From positions 89,440-153,439 of the forward strand of contig JACGCN010000069.1 in the NCBI GenBank assembly GCA_014905825.1: 64,000 nucleotides of DNA. Direction: 5' to 3'. Within the stretch, counting starts at the first letter, position 1. Every line of letters begins with the position of its first letter. A program made the position numbers and the translations under genes. This DNA is from Lyophyllum atratum. Its lineage: Eukaryota > Basidiomycota > Agaricomycetes > Agaricales > Lyophyllaceae. Under the pieces are notes generated by a model. It ran no database searches. It had not been told where the DNA came from and was given only the letters and a program-made list of their open reading frames with translations. Below are positions 11,430 to 22,239 of this stretch, piece by piece.

Positions 11430-12570
11430 GCCAAACAAACCCTCTGACGTCATTTCTTTTCATACATCCACGACGGCTCATCCGGACAACTTGCCGTAGG
11501 AGGTACTCCGTCCTTCGTTCAGGAGACACAGCACTGGGAGATATGGAAAGTGTTGTCTAGGAGTATGGTGAGTGGCTTAGTCGTCCGTCCCCGTGTCTAC
11601 ACTGACAGTGGCCGTTTCGTCGTCAGAATCGTTGCGTTCAGATCCTCTGGAGCCTCGGGATACAGCGCCAGCGCAACTATGCAGATGGATACGTACAGTG
11701 AGGAGGGAGGAGAAGGCGCGGCCGATGGAAATTGGACGCAACCTCTGCCGTCGAGCGACGCATCAGGAACCTTCAAGGTCAGCTCCTGGCCGTCTTGATG
11801 CTCGGATATATGCACTGATAATCGTGCTACGACAGTGTCCTGGAGAGCTGAGCGGGACAGGAAGGAATCTCGCTGATGGAGGTGGGGTGGTGGCGAGGAA
11901 TGGCGGCGCCGCATGTTGGTTGTACTCTCACTTGGCGAGGATGCGGGGTCCCCCTTGGTGTAGCCGCCGTCTCTCTTCGGGTGGTACCTGAGGCCTGAGG
12001 CCTGAGGCCTGAGGAGGCGATCACTGGCTTATATCCCATGCAGGCTGTTCTAAAGCCGAGATGGTATGTGCCTCATCAACTCGTGCATCGATCACCTCTA
12101 TAACACCCATCTCCAGTCTCGATCTCAACTACCTACATCATCAGCTCTTCCACTACTCGCCATTTCACTACTTCGAAGTTCAAACGAGCATATTACGTCC
12201 GTCCACGTCCATCCGCTGCAACGTCTGCTCCGTCCTACACCCCACCCCCGTCCTTCGTGGTCACTAGATCCCACGAGAATCAGGAGCACGCAGGCAATGC
12301 CGTTGGTGTCCCTGCGTCCAACCCTCCCATGAACAGAGAAGGCGACCGACCCTTGACGAGACGGGAGCACCACGACGGACAAATCTCACCTGCTCCGGCT
12401 ACATTGAACGCGGAGAATGCATAGGGCTGACTCTCGAGTCGAGAGAGATGGTGGTGCGCATCCAAGCGGGTTTCGAGGTTGAACGACGTGGCTGGATGTC
12501 GCGCATTGCAAGAGCGTGTATTGGCGGAGATCCTTGCGGGGGGTCTACGTCGGCATGTAACACATTGCTC
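11430..12570. repeat. dispersed repeat, module E copy 1
   Basis: It matches 25560-26650 in the same orientation and 35790-36583 inverted. All three copies keep a donor-like GTGAGTG and a frame around SGRF(V)...ASGYSA(S/N)AT, suggesting descent from a coding exon. A short triplication of GGCCTGA sits at 11990-12012. I see nothing supportable in 12571-13170, which precedes F-box gene 2. Confidence 0.6.
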
Positions 12571-13170
12571 CAATGCTACTGAGCCGATCCGACTGAAGTC
12601 TCACCGCAGCGCTTGATTATTGGATGAAAGGAGGGGCAGAATAGAGGATGAGGAGAAGAACCCAGGCGAGGATAGTACCATCCAAGTCCAATGGGGCTTG
12701 TTTCTGCCCGGGTTTAGTTTCCGCGTTCATTCGCTCACCCGAAATCTATTACCTGTGTAGCTTGTTTCTCGCGAGGACGCGATTGGATTTGAATTCTATG
12801 TGTCGACTTTGAAAGTCAGGATGATGTGTAGAGATGCGACGTAGATGATAGATCCGTACATTGTAAATGCTGTCTTCAATGCACGTTCTTGACGTTGACG
12901 ACTACAAGTGAAGACCGATCCGATGGGTTTGTAGTCATTATTCCATGCCTTATCTTCTTCCCATTCAGGTTTGGTACAAGTACGCTACTGACAATCCGTG
13001 CCTGTGCGTGCGAAGGTATGAGGCTGGGTCACGAGGCGAGTACACCGGACACTCGTTTGGCTCAAGTTTTCTCTTCAGCATCTTCTTGACAACGCAAGGT
13101 AATGAACAGAAGTGCTTCCATGATAAAGCGACCACCTAAACCACGTTTCTAGAACTGAGGTGCCAAAGAA

Positions 13171-14892
13171 ATGATGGAACCAGATTCAATCGACGATACT
13201 TCCCTGATTCACAAGCTTGAATCCGAGGCTGGGACAACAAGCGGGAACGGTGGTCTCCTCTCAGATCGGGAATATAGACGGGCCAGGACGCTCATCTCGG
13301 ATACAGAGAAAGTCTTGATATCGTTAGATCAGGAGATCCAGCGCCTGATCGCTATGCGCGAGGAGGTTGCGGAACGGCTGTCGAGATTTCAGTTTGCCGC
13401 GGCTCCTTACAAGCGCCTTCCACCTGAGGTTCTATCTGATATCTTTGTATGGACTCTAGACGGACTACCAGTTGTTTTCCCTCCCGTGAATAACTCCGGT
13501 ACTCCTTGGATTTTGCGACAAATATGTTCAAGTTGGAGACAAGTCGCGCTCAGTGAGCCCCGTCTTTGGAACAATTCTAGGATCGTGATCCGCACTCCAC
13601 ATCCCGAACTCCCTCTTATCGTCAAATTATATCACTCCGTCATTCCTCCAACTGGTCCGTTATCGATTCGTTTCAGTTGCCATATAGATATACCCTCCGA
13701 ACACGTCGCTGATGAGCTACTCATTCCACATATTTCACGCATCAAACATCTCGATCTTGATACCAATTTTCACACATTCGGCCGTCTCCTCAAGATTCGA
13801 TGTCAAGACTTCTCTAATCTAGAGACACTACTCCTCAGAATTCGAGGTCCTTTGAATTCGTCCACGATGTCGGAGCAATGTAGAAGTGCAACTGTTTTCC
13901 AAAGCGCCCATCTGCTGCGACACCTGACTCTATCTTCTCACACAAGCAATAGGTTTGCAAATAACATGCTCCACATTCCTTTTCCCTGGGTCGCCTTGAC
14001 CTCTCTCCGTATTAACTGGATTCGACCGTTCACGCTATCAGATATACAACATCTCCTATTACAATGCACCTCCCTGATTGACCTCGAGGCATCAGTCTAT
14101 TATGACTCCCCCCCTCAAGATAATATTCAAGCAGACACCGCTCTTCGTCTATCACATCTCCGCCTCCTTCGGATCGCCGGTGAGGTTATAGCCCCACATT
14201 CTCTGCCGAGTTTACAGCTCCCCTGGGATCAACTCATCGAACTCGATCTCATCAGTTTTGACTTTCTCGATTTCTCGGAAACACATGCTATCCTCAGCCA
14301 CTCTATCCGGGCCGAAAAAATACGTATTTCTTCTCCGCAGATTCAATTATTATCCAACACGCACCTACCTCTCATCACATTGCCGAAGTTGAAGGATCTT
14401 CGTATACTATGTTTCGAGGACGCATCAATTCTTGATTACCTCGTGGTACCAGCGATAGAACTATTGGACCTGGAATGCCCAGGAACACTAGCTGAAAGCA
14501 AGATATCCGATATGATCATTCGCTCTTCGTGCTCGCTCTCTTCTTTCATATTCAACTGCCCAGATGTTGACCCTCGAGACCTGTGCCACCTCCTTACTCT
14601 TATGCCACTCCTGCACCACTTCGATGCCAAGGACTCCATGATCGATCAGCAAGTCATCAGCTGTATATCCACCGGAGAGCTTTTGCCTCAATTAGTGGAC
14701 TTGACTTGCCTCTTCGAAATGCCTTTCGTGGTTCCTTGTGTGACAGAGCTGGAGATGTGGAGAACGGACGCCGACAGTCATGTCGGACGGTGCTTGTTCT
14801 ACCATTCCGCAACGGGTTTGGGATATATGCTTCAACTACGGTGGAGGTTTCGAGGTGCAGAATGCGTTCGAACGGTTCAGAGAGCTGCATGA
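13171..14892 (+). CDS. F-box domain protein 2, probable C-terminal frameshift
   Basis: This is a 573-aa frame paralogous to F-box protein 1: N-terminal helical segment with SLDQEIQRLIAMREEVAERL (about residues 50-70), F-box near 83-135 (LPPEVLSDIFVW, then ICSSWRQVALSEPRLW), then a leucine-rich C-terminal half. As for its paralogue, the family role is substrate choice in an SCF ubiquitin ligase; the target is unknown. The last 35 or so residues are arginine-rich and unlike the paralogue. In another frame, 14790-14926 reads FEVQNAFERFRELHEEHG up to a TAG at 14924, which resembles the end of F-box protein 1. I therefore infer a one- or two-base indel near 14785, or an unrecognised intron, with the real end at 14926. 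Confidence 0.8.
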   Translation: MMEPDSIDDTSLIHKLESEAGTTSGNGGLLSDREYRRARTLISDTEKVLISLDQEIQRLIAMREEVAERLSRFQFAAAPYKRLPPEVLSDIFVWTLDGLPVVFPPVNNSGTPWILRQICSSWRQVALSEPRLWNNSRIVIRTPHPELPLIVKLYHSVIPPTGPLSIRFSCHIDIPSEHVADELLIPHISRIKHLDLDTNFHTFGRLLKIRCQDFSNLETLLLRIRGPLNSSTMSEQCRSATVFQSAHLLRHLTLSSHTSNRFANNMLHIPFPWVALTSLRINWIRPFTLSDIQHLLLQCTSLIDLEASVYYDSPPQDNIQADTALRLSHLRLLRIAGEVIAPHSLPSLQLPWDQLIELDLISFDFLDFSETHAILSHSIRAEKIRISSPQIQLLSNTHLPLITLPKLKDLRILCFEDASILDYLVVPAIELLDLECPGTLAESKISDMIIRSSCSLSSFIFNCPDVDPRDLCHLLTLMPLLHHFDAKDSMIDQQVISCISTGELLPQLVDLTCLFEMPFVVPCVTELEMWRTDADSHVGRCLFYHSATGLGYMLQLRWRFRGAECVRTVQRAA

Positions 14893-15090
14893 AGAACATG
14901 GGACACGTTTCAACCTTGTACTATAGTACGAGTCCGCTCATGGGGAGGACTATATCGAGATAATTCATGACTTCACTGGGGGGCAGTAGCGCGTAGGGGA
15001 AATATGAGAATGTTGGGCTCGGATGTCAGTACAGAGACGGGTTTATAAGAATGATTTACCTTGATATGACCCATGTAGTGCTACGATACA

Positions 15091-15420
15091 GTGGTAGGGA
15101 CGCTCAGCGCTAGAACCCGAACAGCGTACACAAGAGCATTCACGGATTTCCCTGTGCTATTGAAGATGCACGGACAGCACCTCGTCCGCATGAGTTCCGA
15201 TATCACCGGTGTGGACTGGGCGAAAAGGCTAGGTCCGAGTTCATCAACATCAACACCCTCTTCCGTTCTCCCAACTCGCAACGCTGACTGGAACCTCGCA
15301 ATGTCCGCTCTTAACCTCGCGTAAATCATCTTCTTTTAACGTCGTCACGACCCTAAATCTATCAGGCCGACCGGGCTCACCAGATATCGAGCCCTTGCCT
15401 CACTAAAACTCAGATAGCCC
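15091..15420 (-). repeat. inverted partial copy of module D
   Basis: Positions 15241-15420 match the reverse complement of about 24000-24190 and of the corresponding 11.2-11.4 kb block. Landmarks are AACGCTGACTGGAACCTCGC and ATATCGAGCC(C/T)TTGCCTC. The left part (15160-15240, with CACCTCGTCCGCATGAGTTC) matches 36040-36100 directly. It lies just past the 3' end of the minus-strand phosphoesterase gene. Confidence 0.55.
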
Positions 15421-15735
15421 TTTTCAAATCGGATGGGGAACATGTCTGGTTCATCGTTAAGAGCGGGAACGAAGAAGCGCCCACATAAACCCATGACTCT
15501 GCGGTGCCGGCGTCCCATCGCTCAGCAGCTACACCGTAACATCCGCGAACGTAGTCGAATCCGGGGTTTTTCCTATACACCCATCACTTCAGTCAGCAAC
15601 GTCCGAGAACTCGGAAAGCAACACATATACTCACAGCCCTCAACCACGTCCCGCGATACACACCGATCGACCCGAAGATCCCACACCAATATCGATTTCC
15701 CCTCCCTTCAAATCAACCCCCTTTCCCTCCCTCCC

Positions 15736-17649
15736 TTAAAACGCTTGATGTCGTATCTCATCCACTTCGCCAGCCGCTCCGAATCGCACACCCCCACAAC
15801 TAACGTACTCCCCCCTCGGACCACGACTCCCCATCACCCACAATCCCAGCTCCTCGACGCGTACGACCATCTCGTCGTTCTGATCAACGCCGAAGTCGAT
15901 CAAGACCGGTGCGGGCGCCTTCCGGGATGTCCTCTCGTGCGGAGCATGTTTGAGCGTAGCACCAGTCGTCGTGGTCGTGGTCGTGGTCGAGGTGACATTC
16001 GGATTCGCGCTGGTGGTGCTGGTGGTGCTGGTGCTGCTGGTGCTGCTTTCCGTTAAGATTGTCTGGGCGACGATGTGCGGGTCAGCAGGTGCTGGTGTAG
16101 GCGTAGCTCCGAGAAGACGCAGGGCGTCGGAGCGCAGGACATCCGAGTAGGAGAACGGCTGGCCTCTCGTGCGGGCGGGCCGTCGTTTCGAGGTGTTGAG
16201 AAGGGTACAGTGGAGCTGCGGGATGGAGTATATGCGGTCAGCTAGGTCGGGATGAAGGGAAGGCGGTGATGCGGCCAGGGCATCGGAATGGGAAAGGGAG
16301 TATAGGGTAGTTCAAGATTTCGTGCTAAGTGGATAGGAGTCGCGCGAAGATGACGAGGGTATCGCTTCGAGACCTCGAAGTGAAGTGGAACAAAAGCTCC
16401 ATGAGAGCGCAGCCGCCATTCCCAGAGCAAGAACAAGCTTATCCCAGAAGAGGGAGCAAAGGGGCGAAAACATAGGGTGGAATCGATGACCGAACCCCTC
16501 AAACAACGAAACGAAACACACCTTCAACGCCCTCTTCTCGACAATATACCCCTCCCTCCGAAACGTCGAATTCACCAAATCTAGATCACAGCCGTCAGCG
16601 TTCATCCAGAACCCCCAAATCCCAACGACGTCGAACGTACCCGAAATGCGCCTCAGCTTCTGCCCGTCCTCGCCCGTTTCCCTTGGCGCAAGGTACATCA
16701 CCTCCGCCCACACGTCGTCGGGGTCAGGCGCGTGCGCGACGACGTCCACACCCGCTCCATCCATATTTCCCTCCGCGTCATCTCCCGCGACCGAACCAGC
16801 AGGCTGGCCCACTTCTCCTCCAGCCGCCGCCGCCGCCGTTTCCTGCCCTGCCTCTGCGCCTCCTACAACTGGCGGTGGATGGTTGGGTTCGTTGGTTGAG
16901 GTCTGAGGAAGCTTCTTTCGGCGTGGAGGTTTCGGCGGTTTGAGCTTGACGGGGCGCATGATGTCGAGCGAGTCGATCGCGACTTTGAGTTCGAGTTTGG
17001 ACGCTGGTGCGCCAACGTCGGTAGTCCCTGTGGTCGACGGTCTTGGTATTCCTCCGCTGAGGATGGCGTCGATCTGGGGCCGGAGGGAACGCAGGAGGGC
17101 GAGGGCGGTTGTGACTGTGCGTGGTGGCTGGGGCGGATTCCGGTGTTCATTGAGGGGTGGAGAGGTGGGTGCTGGAGACGTGGAGGGATGGGATGGACCT
17201 GGCGGGGGAGCGTTGGGCTGCGCGGTTCCTGTGGTGTCCTGCTCTGGAGAGGCGGAGGAAGGCGGAGGTGGCTGGGGCGGTTTCTGGCTTTCAGTGAGGG
17301 GCGGAGAGGTGGACGCTGGAGACGCAGACGGAATGGGTGTACGTGGCGGAGGAGCATTGGGATGCGGGGTGTCTACTTTCCCCGCGGTGTTCTGCCCATC
17401 CTCTATACCTGCCTCATCATCATCAAGCGCCATAACGCCCAGCGTGAGATGAAAGCGCATGGGATCAATCACGATCGATTTGTCCAAGCCACGAATGGGC
17501 ATCTTCCTAGTGCCATCAGGATGGGCGCCGGGCTGGAAGAGGTGGGTCTGGAAGGCGGTGATGCGGGAGCGTAGAGTAGGATTGGTGTGCTGCGCGCAGG
17601 AAGTGGTTAGATAACGAGGAAGTTGAAATGAGATGAGGTAGGCGTACAA
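15736..17649 (-). CDS. ASCC1/AKAP7-type 2H phosphoesterase-like protein
   Basis: Two exons are clear: 17649-16523 and 16215-15736, joined in phase 0 across a 307-nt intron. Two H-x-T motifs typical of the 2H (2',5' RNA ligase-like) fold are visible: FHLTLGVM after GLDKSIVIDPMR, and LHCTLLN at the start of exon 2. Between them is a Pro-rich insert, then VNSTFRREGYIVEKRALK. The C terminus has MGSRGPRGEYVSCGG, as in AKAP7/ASCC1 family proteins. Family members act on RNA 2',3'-cyclic or 2',5' ends or in the ASC-1 complex; which applies here is inference. The coding start is uncertain: no ATG opens the first exon, so a short upstream exon (THF-type motif) probably lies above 17650. The long intron is out of line with neighbouring 50-nt introns. 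Confidence 0.75.
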
Positions 17650-19099
17650 GAGGGACTGCGAGAACTTTGATCAATCGAGATTAGCCCTTATAAGTAGCTA
17701 GAAGAGATCCCAAGATCAATTATACGCACAGTGGGTGGGCGGTTGTTTCCATGTCGATTTTGAGTATGGTCTCTTGTATGGAGTAGACATTGTTCGCGCG
17801 TTTTGCGGGAGAAGGCGACTCTTTCGGAGCATGTGTCCAACAGAATAAGTCGACCAGCGCCCGATGTCAGCTGGTGAGTTGGAGACGACATTGATTCCTA
17901 GCTTACCAGAACGATAATAGATCTTAGGTGGCGAACCTCTACACAGGATTTAGGGAACGGAAAGGTAGAGCCTTACTATTTCATCGGGTGGAACGTTGCA
18001 ATACAACTTCAAGTTTCAAAAGCGCCAAGTTGAGTCAGGCACGTCGTGACAGCGTGTGACATGTTAGCTGCTCGTCGTGGTCAACGTCATTCCTGCCTCT
18101 CGACCCGATCCTCCCTGAGTTCCCTCTGTCCCTCTGGAACGGAATCGCAGCCCCTGTGGGTCGCGCCGTCTCTATAACGATACCGTTCAGGAATGAACTA
18201 CATACCACGGGACGCCCCACCCCATACCCCACACTCACACGACTCTACCGACGGGCAGGAAACGGAAGGGGCAAGACGCGTGCTGCGGCGCAGGAGGAGG
18301 GTCCTGGTGGGACCGACGCCCATGTCATCGCGCTGGCGTCTGGATCGGATGGTGGGCTTGGTGGGATAGTGAGATGTAGGGCTTGGCTTTGCGCGCTGCG
18401 TACTATAAGCACAGGTGCGTACCACGTTTCCTGTTCTGATAGCTTTCTTTGACCCACCTGTGATCCTCCATTAGCATCGTGCGATCCGCCTTTTTGCCTG
18501 AAGGACGAATGCTTGCTGTGACGACGGCGGCGACAGCATCGGGCTTCAGCATTCAACTCCTCGACACTACCGCCTTTCCTTCGTCTCACAACTCCACGAG
18601 CCTCTACCGCTTTACGAGATGACCTGATAAGCCATGCTCGTTGCCAGGGGCGGCTCCAGCGACTTCGTGCCCCACCGCCCGACTCGTCGCATCCCATCGC
18701 CTGGCTCCTTGGAGCTCGCTCGGCCAACTCTGTCTCCACCACCACCGTGAGCGACGTCGAGCCCCGCCCTAACACCTCGAATTTGAGTTTTAGCACCTCG
18801 CCTGGCTCCTTCGAGCTCGCTCGGCCATCCCACCATCTTCCTCATCAAGCCAAGGGGGCAACGCGGTCTCCAGCGCCGTCATGACTCATCAAGGACCGCT
18901 CCCCCCGACTCCTCGCATCCAGGACCTCGCTATCACCCCCACCAGCTCCTTAGAGCTCAGTCGACGACCCCGTCACTTCCCTCATCACAGCCAAACGCGA
19001 AGTCATGGATCCTCACTTCGTCTCGTCACCGGCTCCGTTATCAATCACTTCGAACTCCAGGGTTAGTTTCTCAAAGCGGTTTCCGAACTGGCAAGGTTC
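17650..19099. other. intergenic with short GAGCTCGCTCGG repeats
   Basis: The block CTCGCCTGGCTCCTTGGAGC and relatives occurs at about 18700 and 18799, with a weaker copy near 18935. No gene can be supported. The 5' exon of the phosphoesterase gene is expected near 17650-17900. Confidence 0.4.
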
Positions 19100-19340
19100 T
19101 CCTCGGCAGGGACGACGCCGCTCCTCTGCTGCAACGCCACCTCGACTATCCGCAAGACCTCACGCCTCCGACCCATCTGAGGAGACCGAAGATCGCGCAT
19201 TCTTCATCAGGTATTACGTCTCGACGGCGCGGGATGCTCGTCATTCCGAGGTTCAGTTCGAGACCAGCGGGAAGGATGTCTTCCCTTTTGGACGGGACCA
19301 GCTGTCGGTTGGAGCTCGTTCACAGGGCGGCATATGATCG
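19100..19340 (+). pseudogene. frameshifted partial copy of the 34.7-35.8 kb gene
   Basis: One frame gives AAPLLQRHLDYPQDL (compare AAPVLQRDLEHWRAHPQDL in the gene at 34744-35762). After a shift, another frame gives DPSEETEDRAFFIRYYVSTA and DVFPFG, matching DPSRETEDSVFFVRDYVSTA and DVFPFG. Only the region of the last exon is present. The copy is diverged and has lost frame, so it is a relic. Nothing else was found between 19341 and 19778. Confidence 0.7.
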
Positions 19341-19778
19341 TGTGGGACCCGAGCCTCAGTCGTGGTAGTTTGAAATCTAGTACTATGCGCGCCTCTTCTT
19401 TCTATTGCACTGACTTCATTTGTTTTCCCGCGCCCTACACGATCTCTAAGTTACAGGTGCTTTCAGTCTTAGTCGTACGTAGCACTCTTCCTACCATTCG
19501 TATCAGCGGAGCTTGCAAGTAATAATTGTTCACGGGGGGAGTAGCGGGGATGGATTTCTTGGGTCTTACCACAGACGGAGTCAAGGTAGTCTTTAGAAGC
19601 TTGAATTGTCTTGAGATAGTTACGATACTTCATGCATCGGGCTTGGTCTCTTGGTCTGTGACTACCTCACCATGCCTGCGCTCCTGGTGCTACACCGATG
19701 CGTTCATAGTCATGATCAATACCATAACTCATGTATCTGGCCCCTCATTGCGAAATTCGCAAAGACGAAGCGACAAAA

Positions 19779-21539
19779 TCATGTACGTAGTTGGATATAG
19801 CCACTAACGTTCTTTATCCAATATCCTTCTTGGTACCAACCCAACGTCTGGGAAAAATCAAACTCTGGTTCCGTTACCTGCGTGCGAAGGCTCAGCCCTG
19901 ACTCCGTGGTTCCGCAGCTATTATCGTCCCTGTCGTAATTCCAGGGCCCGAGCTCCTCTCGAATGGCCGCGAACACCGTTTTCGCGCAATCCGTCAACTC
20001 CGCCTCATCACTACACCAGTACAACGAAACAGACTGCAACTGGCTGTGACGAGATGTGCTGGTCGTCCACAGCCTAATGAGGTCAACGAAAGCCTTGGAG
20101 ATCTGCACTGGCTCGTCAACATCCCAGTCAGAAATTGCGATGGCAAATGACTCGAGATTAGGCAGGGAAGGCACTGGGTGCGTATCTCCCATCCCTTGCA
20201 GCAATATCTCAAGGATATCTTCCGGCGCCATCTCGGGGATCTGTAGCCCTAATTTCTCCAGTGATGTACAGGTCGTGAGAAGATGGGCAAGCTCGTCGGC
20301 TTCGGGGAAGACGTTCGAAAGCACAAGGCAGCGCAGCGGAATTTGTCCACCAGAGGAGATTGTAGAGAGGATAGGGATTAACGGAAATTCGAACTCCGAG
20401 CCTGAGTCAACCGAGAAATCAAGAGTCTGTATGGATGGGAACTTGAGCTTGGACAAGGTCTCCGCCACGATGTTTTCCTCCACGGTGCTACCCTCCCCGG
20501 AACCCTCCAGCATTAGTCTAAGCACCGCCAAGTGTTCGTATGTGATGGTACTCTCGGGAATCGTGGAGCCGTCAGTGACGAGCGACTGTTCCAGATCCAC
20601 TGTAAACGACCCGCTGTAAAGACCCACACACTGACATATGATTCGCGAAAATGTCTGCGCTGACATGGGGCACGGCATATCCAGCCGCGTCAGGCGCCCC
20701 CACGGGAATGCGAATAGTGAAGAATCGTCGACGATGCCTGAGGGGACACCAATCAACGCATTGCGTAATGTCGGCGCCGCATCGAAGACAGTCACAGGAA
20801 CCATCTCTGCTGGAGTGAACTCGTCGACCCTCAGAAAGAGTGTCGCCAGCGATGGAACACTTCCCCTGGGCAATGTCAAAAACGGAGCGAGGTCTCCAAG
20901 ACTTCGCACGCTAAAGCGGAGCTCGACGAAGCGATGTGAAAGGAGTGATATTTCTTGTACGATAGTCCTCGAGATCTCACCGAAGGGATGTTGGACATTG
21001 TGTAGCGAAAATGTCAATGGCTGGACCTTGGCACGACTAAACCAGGTCGTGATTAATGTCGTGAAAAGCTCCGAGTCTTCGCAAGGAAGTTGGGCATAGT
21101 AGGTATCGATGTTCAGGGAAAGTGACTTCCAGAGGCTAGACGTGGAGAGAGCTGCTGCCCTCCATGCCGAGGAGACTTGACTCACGCTCAGAGGAGCCGC
21201 TGTTCGTCGCGGGCTTCCATGTTCCGATAAGTCACTATAGGAGAAGATTTCGGCGAGGATATCCAAGGGAAGCACATGCATGCGCGTGAGGAACGACCTG
21301 CAGTAATCAACCTCCCCCTTCCTTTTCGACTGACGAGTTTTGAGGGTCTTCAGCTCATCCATAACCCGGTTCATCTGGAGCTGCAGACGCAGCACGTCAG
21401 TTTCCATACTGAGGACCTCGGCAACCCCCTTCATGCAGAAGGTCCAAAGTGTCCGACTTTGTGCAGCGGACGGTCGATGGTTAGTGTGTTCCAGGTCCCT
21501 AGTTATTTCCGTCGGGTCCCAATCTTCAGGAATACCCAC
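19779..21539 (-). CDS. F-box domain protein 3
   Basis: This is a 586-codon frame with an N-terminal coiled-coil segment (METDVLRLQLQMNRVMDELK), then an F-box (VLPLDILAEIFSYSDL, then VSSAWRAAALSTSSLWKSL), then a leucine-rich C-terminal half ending GYWIKNVSGYIQLRT. It is a more distant paralogue of the two plus-strand F-box genes, with the same inferred SCF adaptor role. The frame opens at GTGGGTATT right after an acceptor-like TTCTAG, and the first in-frame ATG is at 21434. Because family members extend further upstream, a short 5' exon probably lies in 21560-21890, which I could not fix. A TATA-like TTTATAG on the minus strand near 21735 would suit that. Confidence 0.8.
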   Translation of the reverse strand: MGIPEDWDPTEITRDLEHTNHRPSAAQSRTLWTFCMKGVAEVLSMETDVLRLQLQMNRVMDELKTLKTRQSKRKGEVDYCRSFLTRMHVLPLDILAEIFSYSDLSEHGSPRRTAAPLSVSQVSSAWRAAALSTSSLWKSLSLNIDTYYAQLPCEDSELFTTLITTWFSRAKVQPLTFSLHNVQHPFGEISRTIVQEISLLSHRFVELRFSVRSLGDLAPFLTLPRGSVPSLATLFLRVDEFTPAEMVPVTVFDAAPTLRNALIGVPSGIVDDSSLFAFPWGRLTRLDMPCPMSAQTFSRIICQCVGLYSGSFTVDLEQSLVTDGSTIPESTITYEHLAVLRLMLEGSGEGSTVEENIVAETLSKLKFPSIQTLDFSVDSGSEFEFPLIPILSTISSGGQIPLRCLVLSNVFPEADELAHLLTTCTSLEKLGLQIPEMAPEDILEILLQGMGDTHPVPSLPNLESFAIAISDWDVDEPVQISKAFVDLIRLWTTSTSRHSQLQSVSLYWCSDEAELTDCAKTVFAAIREELGPWNYDRDDNSCGTTESGLSLRTQVTEPEFDFSQTLGWYQEGYWIKNVSGYIQLRT

Positions 21540-22239
21540 CTAGAACACGACCTTTAGCACATTATTGGAACGAGCGTGTTTGAGAAGATACACACGTCAG
21601 GTATTGTTGTTGTGGAGGTGTTCTCGAGCCATTCTAAACGGGTGATGATCTCTGAGGACAGTAGTGGAACTGAAGTCAATTCGTCAAACGTGTATCTTTC
21701 GTTGGCAGGTAGACTTAGATACGCACTACCCACTATAAAGAAAAGGAGTGAAGAGACCCGTCTCAGGGCTAGTGATTCAACAATCGACACGTGGGTGGTT
21801 TGGACGCACTGATCTGATCTTGCTGGGTTGCGAGCGTCGTCCATATCTGAGAATCGCAACACGATCCTTCGCTTGAAGCCATCCAATCCTTAGACTTGGC
21901 CAGAATGGCGGCGGCAAGTTGGTGAGTTGAGACCGAGTCGAAAGTTGGTTTACAATTGGTTCAGAGAGAGGGCAAACAAGCACTAACAAGCGTAGCATCG
22001 CAGTCACAGAAGGGCAGGGTTCGACTTGCGCGCAGAAAGTTAGTTTTCGCAGAGCCCAACTTGTTATTCCTCATCGCAGACAACGCCAAAACACCCAAGC
22101 ATGACCTTTCCAAAAGCCATCGAGCTTACTTCTTTTTTCACTTACACGCCATGAATTCTCTCGCCCGCATCCTCATCCTCATATCTTCAAAAGGTGACCC
22201 GAATGCACCTCACCAAGTTTAGATTGAATGCGTGGTATA
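21540..22239. other. probable 5' region of F-box gene 3; otherwise no gene seen
   Basis: It holds the probable 5' exon and promoter of the minus-strand F-box gene. The remaining stretch to 22239 shows no supportable gene. Confidence 0.35.
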
